Assembly: GCA_036558545.1 (NCBI GenBank)
Contig: DATBFJ010000039.1
Coordinates: 1 to 43,541, forward strand
DNA: 43,541 nucleotides
Reading direction: 5' to 3'
Source of the DNA: JALYGJ01 sp036558545
Lineage (GTDB): Bacteria > Chloroflexota > Limnocylindria > Limnocylindrales > CSP1-4
A program made the position numbers and the translations under genes. Shown piece by piece: positions 1 to 7,231 of this stretch. Under the pieces are notes generated by a model that was not told where the DNA came from, did not search any database, and saw only the letters and a program-made list of their open reading frames with translations. Every line of letters starts with the position of its first letter. The first letter of the stretch is position 1.

Positions 1-1149
1 CTCGATCTTGGCCAGCTGGGCGGCGTTGTTGATCGCCCCAACGTCAGTGTTCTTGTCCAGCGGGTCGCCGACGCGGAGCGTCGAAAGCCTGTCCTTGAGG
101 CGGTCGATGAACGGCTCGGCGATGGACTCCTGGACGAACAGCCGGCTGCCAGCGCAACACACCTCGCCCTGGTTGAAGAAGATGCCGTTGACCACGCCCT
201 CGATGGCCTGGTCGATCGGCGCGTCGTCAAAGATGATGTTGGCGGCCTTGCCGCCCAGCTCGAGCGTCAGGGCCTTGTCGCTGCCCGCGACCGCCCGGCC
301 GATCTCTTTGCCCACGGACGTTGAGCCGGTGAAGGCCACCTTGTCGACATCCGGATGTTTGACGAGGGCAAGGCCGATCTCCCCGGGTCCGGTGATGATG
401 TTCACGACGCCCGGCGGGAGCTCCGCCTGCCGGCACACGTCGGCGAAGAAGAGGGCGCTGAGCGGCGTGGAGCTGGCCGGCTTGAGCACGACCGTGTTGC
501 CGGCCGCCAGCGCCGGTGCGATCTTCCAGGCGAGCATCAAGAGCGGGAAGTTCCATGGAATGACCTGCGCGGCAACGCCGAGCGGCTGCGGATCGCGGTT
601 CGGGAACGCATATTCGAGCTTGTCCGCCCAACCCGCGTAATACCAGAAATGCGCGGCGGCCAGCGGCACGTCGACGTCGCGCGATTCCTTGATGGGCTTG
701 CCCCCGTCGAGTGACTCGAGCACGGCAAACTCGCGACTGCGCTCCTGGAGAATTCGCGCGATACGGAACAGGTATTTGGCGCGTTCGCTACCGGGCAAGG
801 CGCTCCATTCGCGTTTGAACGCGCGGCGCGCGACGCTCACGGCCTGATCAACGTCTTCGACAGTCGCCCTCGCAACTTCCGCGAGTGGCTCCTCGGTCGC
901 AGGATCCGTCGTCGTGAACCACTGCTCGCTGCGCGGAGCGATCTCCTTGCCGCCGATGAACAGCCCGTATCGAGATTTGAGCTGGACGATCTCCCGCGAC
1001 TCGGGGGCCGGAGCGTATTCCCAGGGAATCTGCTGTCCGTCGCCCAGTCCCCAGCTGCTCGGAGCCGGCGTGCCGCGACCCACATCTGCCGACTTGGGGC
1101 GGATAAGCGCGCGGGCATCGTCTGTGGCAGAACTTCGTTTGGCAGCCAT
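1..1149 (-). CDS. aldehyde dehydrogenase (NAD(P)-dependent), 3' part outside window
   Basis: Oxidises an aldehyde to the carboxylic acid with NAD(P)+ in the cytoplasm. The frame is open from an ATG at 1149 to the left edge (383 codons), so the C-terminal quarter is missing. Recognisable family landmarks in order are the cofactor-fold segment QVIPWNFPLLMLAWKIAPAL, the PGVVNIITG and FTGSTSVG nucleotide-binding motifs, the catalytic-glutamate motif LELGGKAANI and the catalytic cysteine in FNQGEVCCAGSR; all key residues are present. About 45 residues precede the usual family start. A -10-like TATTCT lies 8 bases before the ATG, suggesting a leaderless transcript divergent from the methyltransferase operon. 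The substrate cannot be told. deoC, whose product releases acetaldehyde, is 4.7 kb away, so acetaldehyde is a possible but unproven substrate. Confidence 0.93.
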   Translation of the reverse strand, partial: MAAKRSSATDDARALIRPKSADVGRGTPAPSSWGLGDGQQIPWEYAPAPESREIVQLKSRYGLFIGGKEIAPRSEQWFTTTDPATEEPLAEVARATVEDVDQAVSVARRAFKREWSALPGSERAKYLFRIARILQERSREFAVLESLDGGKPIKESRDVDVPLAAAHFWYYAGWADKLEYAFPNRDPQPLGVAAQVIPWNFPLLMLAWKIAPALAAGNTVVLKPASSTPLSALFFADVCRQAELPPGVVNIITGPGEIGLALVKHPDVDKVAFTGSTSVGKEIGRAVAGSDKALTLELGGKAANIIFDDAPIDQAIEGVVNGIFFNQGEVCCAGSRLFVQESIAEPFIDRLKDRLSTLRVGDPLDKNTDVGAINNAAQLAKIE

Positions 1150-1157
1150 CGACGCCG

Positions 1158-1163
1158 AGAATA
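1158..1163 (-). promoter_or_regulatory. -10-like TATTCT of aldehyde dehydrogenase
   Basis: TATTCT on the minus strand ends 8 bases before the ATG at 1149. No Shine-Dalgarno sequence fits between, so transcription would start at or next to the ATG. Motif-level evidence only. Confidence 0.45.
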
Positions 1164-1234
1164 CACCCGACCTGTGCAAATCGCTATCAATGAGTGACGA
1201 AATAGTCACGTACATTGCTCGGCAGGTCGTGGCG

Positions 1235-1240
1235 TACAGT
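1235..1240 (+). promoter_or_regulatory. -10-like TACAGT of the methyltransferase operon
   Basis: TACAGT ends 6 bases before the GTG at 1247. This spacing recurs at other gene starts in the window and supports GTG 1247 rather than the upstream ATG 1190 as the start. No convincing -35 is visible. Confidence 0.5.
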
Positions 1241-1246
1241 TCGGAC

Positions 1247-1921
1247 GTGAAACGAGCGAGCCACGAGCCGGAGTTGCTCGACGGCCCACTGGACGCGGAG
1301 TTGCTCGCAGGCAACCTGCGCGATCTGGCTCGAGTGAACCGCTGGCTGGGCGGCGCTCGACTCTCCGAGTGGGCTGTCGCGCCCTTCGGATTGGGCGCAT
1401 ACGTGCTTTCCGTGCTTGATGTCGGGACGGGCGGCGCGGATATTCCCGTCCAATTGATGTGCAAGGGACGATCGATCACCGCGACGGACGTTCGACCGGA
1501 GATAGTCCGCGCCGCCCAGCGCAACGCCGCTGGCCGGGACATCGCGGTTCGCGAAGGCCGGATCGAAACAGAGAAAACAGGGTCGTTCGATATCACTCAC
1601 GCATCGATGGTCATCCATCACCTTGAACCGGCAGAGGCGGTCACGTTCCTGCGCGAAATGGCCCGCGTCGCGCGTCAGGCAGTCGTGATCAACGACCTCG
1701 ATCGCGGTCGCAGGTGGCTGTTGGGGGCAAAGGCGATGACTCGCGCCCTGACGCGCAACGAATACACGCGCAACGACGCGCCGTTGTCGGTCAGGCGCGC
1801 CTACACGATCCCGGAAGTCGTCGAGATGGCGCGCCAGGCAGGGCTGCGACCCGTGGCGAAATACACGACAAGACCTGCTTACCGCTACGCGCTGGTCTTT
1901 ATCCGCGACGCCGGTGACTAG
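1247..1921 (+). CDS. class I SAM-dependent methyltransferase
   Basis: Transfers a methyl group from S-adenosylmethionine; substrate unknown. The protein (224 residues from GTG 1247) has a Rossmann-fold methyltransferase core with the SAM-binding motif VLDVGTGGADIP, a following acidic position in TATDVRPE and the post-motif HASMVIHHLEP typical of UbiE/small-molecule methyltransferases. A longer reading from ATG 1190 is open, but GTG 1247 has a -10 hexamer 6 bases upstream and the residues before it look non-conserved. It heads a six-gene operon and overlaps the flavoprotein gene by 8 bases. A methyltransferase next to a flavin oxidoreductase also occurs in bacterial phenolic-lipid clusters, which makes a lipid or quinone-like substrate plausible (inference). 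Confidence 0.85.
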   Translation: MKRASHEPELLDGPLDAELLAGNLRDLARVNRWLGGARLSEWAVAPFGLGAYVLSVLDVGTGGADIPVQLMCKGRSITATDVRPEIVRAAQRNAAGRDIAVREGRIETEKTGSFDITHASMVIHHLEPAEAVTFLREMARVARQAVVINDLDRGRRWLLGAKAMTRALTRNEYTRNDAPLSVRRAYTIPEVVEMARQAGLRPVAKYTTRPAYRYALVFIRDAGD

Positions 1922-3077
1922 CCCGGTCGATGTCGCCATCGTCGGCGGTGGCCCGGCAGGGGCCGCCACGGCCATTCACCTTGCCCGCCTCGGATACCAG
2001 GTAACCGTCTTTGAACGCGATCGCGCTCCCGTCTGGCGCGCATGCGGGGTCTTCGCGTCGCCGCTCGTCAGGCGGCGGCTCGCGAATCTCGGCTTGTCGC
2101 GTCAAGAGATCGACGAGCTGCACGAACCGATATCGAGGATGGAGCTCGCATCGGCCAGCGGCGCCCGCTGCACGCTCGAGTATCGGCACGGCCTGGCGTG
2201 CGGCTTCGACCGGGTGGCTCTTGATTGGTCACTCGTCGATCGTGCGCAACGTTCAGGCGCGGATATCCGACGTGGGATGGTCGTGCGCGATGTACGTGTT
2301 TCAGGCGAGGGCGGCGATATCCAGCTTTCAGTGCTCGATCACGAGCCTGCGCCAACATCTGTCCGCGCCCGAATCGTGATCGGCGCGGACGGCGGCGGCT
2401 CGCGCGTGGCGCGTGCGGCCGGAGTCTTGAGCGAGCGCAACTGGCTGGGCCGATCTGGCATCACATTCCACATCCGGGACGACGAGCGACCATCGACCAG
2501 GCCAAGGACAGGCCGCTTCGTGTTCGGCCGCGGCTGGTATGTGGGCGTTGCACCCGTACCCGGAAATCGACGCAACGTCGGCATCGTCGTGCCGGCTACT
2601 CGCCTAAAGGAGGGGGTCCGCTCGATCATCTCGAAGACGCCACCCGCGTCCGCGGATCCGATCGACGAGCCGCAGGTCGCCGGTCGGCTCGAGCATCACG
2701 TCAGGCAAGCCGCTGGTGAGGGCTGGCTTCTTGTAGGCGACGCGATCGAATTCATCGATCCGTTGACGGGAGAGGGCCTGCACCGCGCGCTGGTTACCGC
2801 CGAGCTCGCCGCCCACGCGGTCGATCGGTGGCTGCGTGGCGACCGTAACGCGCTGGCGGTCTACGATCGCCGAGTTCGATCCCGATTTCGGAGCAAGAAC
2901 GTGCTCTCCTTGGTGCTGCAGGCCTTCATCGCTGAGCCAAGCGTGCTCGACTACTCACTGCGTCGGCTGGATCGGCGAGCCGCACTGCGCGACGAGCTGA
3001 CCGCGGTCCTGGCCGACCAGACCAGTCCAACCAGGGCCCTCGATCCGCGCTTTCTCGCCCGGCTTCTCGCTCCGTGA
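1914..3077 (+). CDS. FAD-dependent oxidoreductase, geranylgeranyl reductase/PHBH-like family
   Basis: Flavoprotein of the p-hydroxybenzoate hydroxylase/geranylgeranyl reductase superfamily, 387 residues from GTG 1914. The N-terminal dinucleotide-binding motif is VAIVGGGPAGAATA, the mid-protein DG motif is IGADGGGSR and the C-terminal flavin-ribityl motif is LLVGDAIEFIDPLTGEGLHRA, so the FAD fold is complete. Members either hydroxylate aromatic rings or saturate isoprenoid double bonds; the sequence alone does not decide. The start codon overlaps the methyltransferase stop by 8 bases and its own stop forms a GTGA overlap with the NUDIX start, so translation is probably coupled. The operon partners (methyltransferase, cyclase-like SRPBCC, ketosynthase) suggest action on a lipid or polyketide-like molecule. 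Confidence 0.88.
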   Translation: MTSPVDVAIVGGGPAGAATAIHLARLGYQVTVFERDRAPVWRACGVFASPLVRRRLANLGLSRQEIDELHEPISRMELASASGARCTLEYRHGLACGFDRVALDWSLVDRAQRSGADIRRGMVVRDVRVSGEGGDIQLSVLDHEPAPTSVRARIVIGADGGGSRVARAAGVLSERNWLGRSGITFHIRDDERPSTRPRTGRFVFGRGWYVGVAPVPGNRRNVGIVVPATRLKEGVRSIISKTPPASADPIDEPQVAGRLEHHVRQAAGEGWLLVGDAIEFIDPLTGEGLHRALVTAELAAHAVDRWLRGDRNALAVYDRRVRSRFRSKNVLSLVLQAFIAEPSVLDYSLRRLDRRAALRDELTAVLADQTSPTRALDPRFLARLLAP

Positions 3078-3535
3078 GCGATCCGCTGGCCCCCATGACT
3101 CGCGTCGCGGCGTATGGGCTCTGTTTCGACGATGCGCGGCGAATGCTGCTCGTTCGGATTGCTCCCGGATACACGCGCGACGCGGATGGCAAGTGGACGC
3201 TGCCGGGAGGCGGCCTCAAATTTGGCGAGGAGCCGGCGGTCGGCGCGGTTCGCGAGCTCGAGGAAGAGACGGGCTACATCGGCGAGATCGAACGCCTGGC
3301 ATTTGTCAGCTCCATCGCCCGCCTACAGGCGGTCGATGGCCTCGGCCCGTACCACGGGCTGCGGATCGTCTATCACATGCGCATCACGGGCGGCGAATTG
3401 CGCCACGAACGGGAAGAGTCGACTGACATGGCCGCATGGATCGCCCTCGACGAGCTGCACGACATCCAAGTGGTCGAGCTCGTCGAGAAGGCCCTCGAAT
3501 ATCTCAGGACTCAGAACGTTGCGGTCGCGGATTGA
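3074..3535 (+). CDS. NUDIX hydrolase
   Basis: Hydrolyses a nucleoside diphosphate linked to another moiety, with divalent metal. The 153-residue protein carries a complete NUDIX box at about residues 46-68, with G46, E52 and the RELEEETGY core whose glutamates bind metal. The GTG start overlaps the upstream TGA as GTGA; an ATG at 3095 would remove seven residues and is a less likely start. Substrate is unknown; candidates are ADP-ribose, oxidised nucleotides or an isoprenyl/CoA diphosphate. Its place inside the operon may mean housecleaning of a pathway by-product, which is speculation. Confidence 0.9.
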   Translation: MSDPLAPMTRVAAYGLCFDDARRMLLVRIAPGYTRDADGKWTLPGGGLKFGEEPAVGAVRELEEETGYIGEIERLAFVSSIARLQAVDGLGPYHGLRIVYHMRITGGELRHEREESTDMAAWIALDELHDIQVVELVEKALEYLRTQNVAVAD

Positions 3536-3992
3536 CATCGATGTCGACGCGCCGGGTGAGGTTGTCTTCGACCTCGCTCGCGATGTCGCGGCGTGGCCCC
3601 GACTGCTGCCCCATTACCGTAAGGTGACCATTTTGTCACGTAGTGGGCACGTGGTTGTGGCTCGCATGAGTGCGATGCGCCCGGTCGGCCCGATCGGCAT
3701 TCCCGTCGGCTGGCGAGCACGGGCCTGGTCGGATGCGTCCGACCCAAGCGACATGCAGCTGCGCTTCGTCCATACCGGTGGCCCAACGCGCGGCATGGAC
3801 GTGACATGGCATATCACGGCGCGCGAGGCGGGCGGAACAAACGTGGCCATCGTTCATGACTTTGTGCGGCGGCTGCCGGTCATCGGAGGAGAGCTGTTTC
3901 CCCGTCTCGTCGATCGTCTTTTCGTTCGTCCGATCGCTGGTCGGACACTGGCGACCTTCAAGCGCCTCGCCGAAGCCCGGGTCAGCACGTGA
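3519..3992 (+). CDS. SRPBCC (START/polyketide cyclase-like) protein
   Basis: About 157 residues with the SRPBCC signature: an N-terminal strand (RSRIDIDVDAP), the 'VFDLARDVAAWPRLLPHYRKV' type segment split over residues 14-34, and a long C-terminal helix around FPRLVDRLFVRPIAGRTL. The family forms a deep hydrophobic pocket and includes aromatase/cyclases and lipid carriers. No ATG or GTG is available near the domain start, so I chose TTG 3519, which overlaps the NUDIX end by 17 bases. Its stop makes a GTGA overlap with the ketosynthase gene. Beside a ketosynthase a cyclase or carrier role is attractive, but no catalytic residues can be assigned. Confidence 0.75.
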   Translation: MRSRIDIDVDAPGEVVFDLARDVAAWPRLLPHYRKVTILSRSGHVVVARMSAMRPVGPIGIPVGWRARAWSDASDPSDMQLRFVHTGGPTRGMDVTWHITAREAGGTNVAIVHDFVRRLPVIGGELFPRLVDRLFVRPIAGRTLATFKRLAEARVST

Positions 3993-5284
3993 ACGGTGCT
4001 GGCTCGCGAGCTGCCGGACGCGAAAGCCGGCGTGTCTGGATCACCGGCATGGGCCTGATCACCTCGATTGGCATAGGCCGGGAAGCGTTCTGGGACGGCC
4101 TGCACGCTCAAAGATCGGAGGTCAAGCGCATCGACCGCTTCGACGCCAGCCAGTTCCGCTCGCAGGTCGCCGCACAGGTCGACGATTTCGAGCCGACCGA
4201 CTACATGGACGCCAAGACGGCGCGCCAGACGGACCGGTTCAGCCAGTTCGCTCTGGCTGCCGGGCGAATGGCCATCCTTGACGCGGGCTTGACGGTCGGA
4301 TCAAAAGGTAGCGCTCGGCCCGATCGCTTCGGCGTGTACATCGGCTCGGCGTTGGGCGGCATTGCCTACGCCGAGGTCCAGCACGAAAGGTTCATGGAGC
4401 GTGGCATTCGCTCCGTGGCGCCCAACCTCGCGCTGGCCGTTTTTGGCGGGGCCGCGCCCGCCAACCTTGGAATTGCGCTGGGCTTGCACGGGCCGATCCT
4501 GTCGACGGCCAATTCGTGCGCCGCGGGAGCGGTCGCGCTTGGCGAGGCTCTCCGGCTGATCCGCAGCGGCTCCGCCGATGCTGCCCTGGCCGGCGGCGTG
4601 GAGGTACCGCTCAGCCCGCTTGCGTTCGGCGCCTTCGACGTGATTCGCGCTCTGAGCGCGCACCACAACGACGCTCCGACCAGCGCGGCGCGGCCGTTCG
4701 ACGCGGATCGCGACGGCTTCGTCATGGGCGAAGCCGCGGCGCTGCTGGTCCTCGAGAGCGCGGACGTCGCGCAACGCCGCGGAGCCCGGCCGTACGCCGA
4801 GCTGCGTGGATTCGGCGCCACGAGCGACGCGTTTCACATGGTCCAGCCTCGGCCCGATGGCAGGCAGGCAGCCCGCGCAGCTCGGATTGCCCTCGCCGAC
4901 GGCGCGATGAAGGCTGCGGAGATTGACTACGTCAACGCCCATGCCTCATCGACGCCGCTCGGCGACGGCGTCGAGGCCGCGGCCATTGCACGTGCCCTTG
5001 GGCCGCGATCGCGGACAGTTCCGGTCAGCGGGACGAAGGCGTATTACGGGCACCCACTCGGAGCATCCGGCGCTATCGAAGCCGCGATCGCGGCCCTCGC
5101 GATCAGTCGCGGCTGGGCTCCCGGCACGGTCAACCTCAGTGAGCCCGATGTCCAGGCCGTGGAGGCGCTGCCTGGTCTGATGTCGGCTCCGCTGGAAGGC
5201 GACTTTCGAGCGGTGCTCTCGACGTCGTTTGGCTTCGGCGGACTCAATGCTGCGCTGGCATTCTCGGCTGTCGATGGCAACTGA
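3989..5284 (+). CDS. beta-ketoacyl-ACP synthase II-like (FabF/KS-alpha type)
   Basis: Catalyses decarboxylative condensation of malonyl-ACP with an acyl thioester. The 431-residue protein has the complete condensing triad: Cys177 in TANSCAAGA, His318 in NAHASSTPLGD and His355 in KAYYGHPLGAS, with Lys350. The GFGG glycine-rich loop of thiolase-fold condensing enzymes is present near the C terminus (SFGFGGLNAAL). It starts at a GTG in a GTGA overlap with the SRPBCC gene. No acyl carrier protein, ketoreductase, malonyl transferase or second chain-length-factor-like KS lies beside it, so it is not a standard fab cluster. It may extend a fatty acyl chain for a special lipid or act in a minimal type II polyketide-like route using household ACP. 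Confidence 0.88.
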   Translation: MNGAGSRAAGRESRRVWITGMGLITSIGIGREAFWDGLHAQRSEVKRIDRFDASQFRSQVAAQVDDFEPTDYMDAKTARQTDRFSQFALAAGRMAILDAGLTVGSKGSARPDRFGVYIGSALGGIAYAEVQHERFMERGIRSVAPNLALAVFGGAAPANLGIALGLHGPILSTANSCAAGAVALGEALRLIRSGSADAALAGGVEVPLSPLAFGAFDVIRALSAHHNDAPTSAARPFDADRDGFVMGEAAALLVLESADVAQRRGARPYAELRGFGATSDAFHMVQPRPDGRQAARAARIALADGAMKAAEIDYVNAHASSTPLGDGVEAAAIARALGPRSRTVPVSGTKAYYGHPLGASGAIEAAIAALAISRGWAPGTVNLSEPDVQAVEALPGLMSAPLEGDFRAVLSTSFGFGGLNAALAFSAVDGN

Positions 5285-5822
5285 CGGGTCCGGGCAGCTG
5301 CCCATCGAAGGCGAACTGGTGCGCCTGCGAGGCGTCGAACTGGCAGATGCAGAGCTCGTCGACTGGCTCAACGATCAGAAGGATGCGGGCGGCTTCAACG
5401 ACTTTGGCCTTCCCCACCAGCCAACCCCGCGCGATGCGTTGTCACGCGGTCCGCTGCGCAACGACTGGAACGGAACCCTGATCATCGAGCGATTGGATGG
5501 TCAACCGGTCGGCACCGTCCAGTGGCGCGCCGTGCACTACGGACCGCCCGACGACTCGCGCGCGTGGAACATTGGCATCGAGATCGAACCGTCAGCCCGC
5601 GGCCAAGGCCTCGGCGCAGACGCACAACGCCTGCTCGCGGCGTGGCTCTTCGCGGCCACGGATGCGAACCGCGTCGAGGCTCAGACGGACGTTGACAACG
5701 TCGCGGAGCAGCGTTCGCTGGACAAGGCGGGGTTCGTTCGCGAGGGCGTAAATCGCGGCGCGCAATTCCGCCAGGGCGCATTCCACGACCTGGTGATGTA
5801 TTCGAGACTGCGCTCTGACTGA
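5274..5822 (+). CDS. GNAT family N-acetyltransferase (RimJ/RimL-like)
   Basis: Acetyl- or acyl-CoA dependent transferase of 182 residues from ATG 5274. The N-terminal GELVRLRGVELADAELVDWL and the central acetyl-CoA loop ARGQGLGADAQRLL are typical of the RimJ/RimL group; the C-terminal part (LDKAGFVREGV) matches the beta-bulge and final strand pattern. The start overlaps the ketosynthase end by 11 bases, so it is the last gene of the operon. The acceptor could be a protein N terminus or a small amine; not determinable. An earlier in-frame ATG at 5229 exists but lies deep in the ketosynthase gene. Confidence 0.85.
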   Translation: MATDGSGQLPIEGELVRLRGVELADAELVDWLNDQKDAGGFNDFGLPHQPTPRDALSRGPLRNDWNGTLIIERLDGQPVGTVQWRAVHYGPPDDSRAWNIGIEIEPSARGQGLGADAQRLLAAWLFAATDANRVEAQTDVDNVAEQRSLDKAGFVREGVNRGAQFRQGAFHDLVMYSRLRSD

Positions 5823-5843
5823 ACGCAGACCCAGCCCCACGAA

Positions 5844-6830
5844 TCAGTCGATCGTGAAGTAGTCGGGTCCCTGGTAGGCGCCCGTGCGCTCCTTGCGAAT
5901 CTGCATCAGGACGTCGTTGAGCAGGCTGCTCGCGCCAAATCGGAACAGATCCGGCGTCATCCAGCGTGGTCCGAGCGTTTCGTACAGAACGACCAGGTAC
6001 TGGATGGCTTCCTTGGCCGTGCGGATCCCTCCGGCAGGCTTCATGCCGACGACTCGGCCAGTCCGACGGTGAAAGTCCCGAATGGCCTCGAGCATGACCA
6101 GCGTCACCGGCAGAGTCGCCGCGGGCGTGACCTTGCCTGTAGACGTCTTGATGAAGTCAGCGCCGGCGGCCATTGCCAGGATGCTCGCCCGCCGAACGTT
6201 GTCGTACGTCTCCAGTTCGCCTGTCTCGAGGATGACTTTCAGGTGAGCATTTCCGCACGCTTCTTTGATAGCGACAATCTCGTCGAATACGTGCCGATAG
6301 TCGCCTTGCAGGAATGCACCGCGGTCAATGACCATGTCGATCTCGTCAGCTCCGGCCTCGACTGCCTGCCTGGTCTCCAGCAGCTTGACGTCCGTGTAGG
6401 TCTGGCCCGACGGAAAGCCAGTCGACACGCTCGCGACCTTGACCGACGTACCGGCCAGCGCCTGCTTGGCGGTCGGGATCAGCGCCGGGTAGATGCAGAT
6501 CGCCGCCACGCTCGGAATTGCGGGATCGGATGGGTCGGGACGGATGCCTTTCGCGCACAGAGCTCTGACCTTGCCCTCCGTGTCCTTCCCCTCGAGCGTG
6601 GTCAGGTCGATCATGCGGATTGTCAGGTCAAGCGCCCATAGCTTCGAGTCGCGCTTGATCGACCGACGCTTCAGGCTTTCGACGCGCTCGTCGATCCCAA
6701 CCTGATCGACCCCGCCAACCCGCTCGACCGCGGACTGTATGCCGTCGGCCCGGCCAACCCACGCCCGAACGAGCGAACTCGCCTGGCGTTCCGCCGAGAT
6801 GCCCATGGCTTTGTCCGCGAGCTGTGTCAT
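5844..6830 (-). CDS. deoC: deoxyribose-phosphate aldolase
   Basis: Cleaves 2-deoxyribose 5-phosphate into glyceraldehyde 3-phosphate and acetaldehyde in nucleoside catabolism. The catalytic residues are visible: Asp165 in ADEIDMVID, the Schiff-base Lys228 in ADFIKTSTGK and the proton-relay Lys264 in VGMKPAGGIRTA. At 328 residues it is longer than the roughly 220-260-residue E. coli type because of an N-terminal extension of about 65 residues, like the longer eukaryote-type form. A -10-like TAACAT ends 6 bases before the ATG, suggesting a leaderless transcript. It converges on the GNAT operon with only 21 bases between the stops and diverges from the ArsR-like gene. Confidence 0.96.
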   Translation of the reverse strand: MTQLADKAMGISAERQASSLVRAWVGRADGIQSAVERVGGVDQVGIDERVESLKRRSIKRDSKLWALDLTIRMIDLTTLEGKDTEGKVRALCAKGIRPDPSDPAIPSVAAICIYPALIPTAKQALAGTSVKVASVSTGFPSGQTYTDVKLLETRQAVEAGADEIDMVIDRGAFLQGDYRHVFDEIVAIKEACGNAHLKVILETGELETYDNVRRASILAMAAGADFIKTSTGKVTPAATLPVTLVMLEAIRDFHRRTGRVVGMKPAGGIRTAKEAIQYLVVLYETLGPRWMTPDLFRFGASSLLNDVLMQIRKERTGAYQGPDYFTID

Positions 6831-6836
6831 GTCCCG

Positions 6837-6842
6837 ATGTTA
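6837..6842 (-). promoter_or_regulatory. -10-like TAACAT of deoC
   Basis: TAACAT on the minus strand, 6 bases before the deoC ATG at 6830, fits the leaderless pattern seen elsewhere in the window. Confidence 0.45.
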
Positions 6843-6884
6843 CGCCTCAACCGATGCTTGCGGCCAGTCTTGGCTGGCCCACAT

Positions 6885-6914
6885 TTGACAGCCGAGCGAA
6901 AAGTGGGTGACTAT
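6885..6914 (+). promoter_or_regulatory. promoter TTGACA-18 bp-GACTAT of the ArsR-like gene
   Basis: A perfect -35 TTGACA (6885-6890) and a -10-like GACTAT (6909-6914) are separated by 18 bp. Transcription would begin at about 6921-6923, that is at the ATG, so the mRNA would be leaderless. Confidence 0.6.
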
Positions 6915-6922
6915 CTACTCAC
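6903..6922 (+). promoter_or_regulatory. 20-bp imperfect palindrome, candidate autorepressor operator
   Basis: The 20 bp have dyad symmetry GTGnGTnnnTAnnnACnCAC, cover the -10 and end exactly at the base before the ATG. Its place is ideal for autorepression by the encoded winged-helix protein. A second short palindrome, GGCCAG-6-CTGGCC, lies at 6862-6879 between deoC and this gene. Confidence 0.5.
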
Positions 6923-7213
6923 ATGTCGCCGAAACGCAACATCGACGAAGTCGACGCGGTGCTGGCCGCCCTCGCGGATCCCACTCGGCGCGCCGTGTTC
7001 GAAGCGACGCTTCGGACACCCGGATTGACGACCTCGCAACTGAGCGATCGTGTCCCGGCGATGACGCGCTGGGGAGTAATCAAGCACATGGCCGTGTTGC
7101 GCGATGCTGGGTTGATCCAAACCATGGCGAACGGGCGCCTGCGTCGCCATTACGCGGAACTTGCGGCCCTCGGCCCGCTGCGCCGGTGGCTCGACGGGAT
7201 CCGCGACAGCTGA
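6923..7213 (+). CDS. ArsR-like winged-helix transcriptional regulator
   Basis: A 96-residue DNA-binding protein. The opening VDAVLAALADPTRRAVFEATL is the usual ArsR first helix, followed by LTTSQLSDRVPAMTRWGVIKHMAVLRDAGL, the helix-turn-helix with its recognition helix, and a short beta-hairpin wing (IQTMANGRLRRHY). No CxC metal motif is visible, so it is more like the GntR/YgaV-type non-metal ArsR proteins, and it could respond to another signal. The gene is divergent from deoC and monocistronic, and converges with the exopolyphosphatase gene. A leaderless promoter and overlapping palindrome suggest autoregulation. Confidence 0.85.
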   Translation: MSPKRNIDEVDAVLAALADPTRRAVFEATLRTPGLTTSQLSDRVPAMTRWGVIKHMAVLRDAGLIQTMANGRLRRHYAELAALGPLRRWLDGIRDS

Positions 7214-7231
7214 CGCTCTGTCTCCAGCAGA

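Noticed and set aside
1190..1246. ATG 1190 as start of the first methyltransferase
   Set aside because: A -10 hexamer lies between it and GTG 1247, and the added residues look unrelated to the family.
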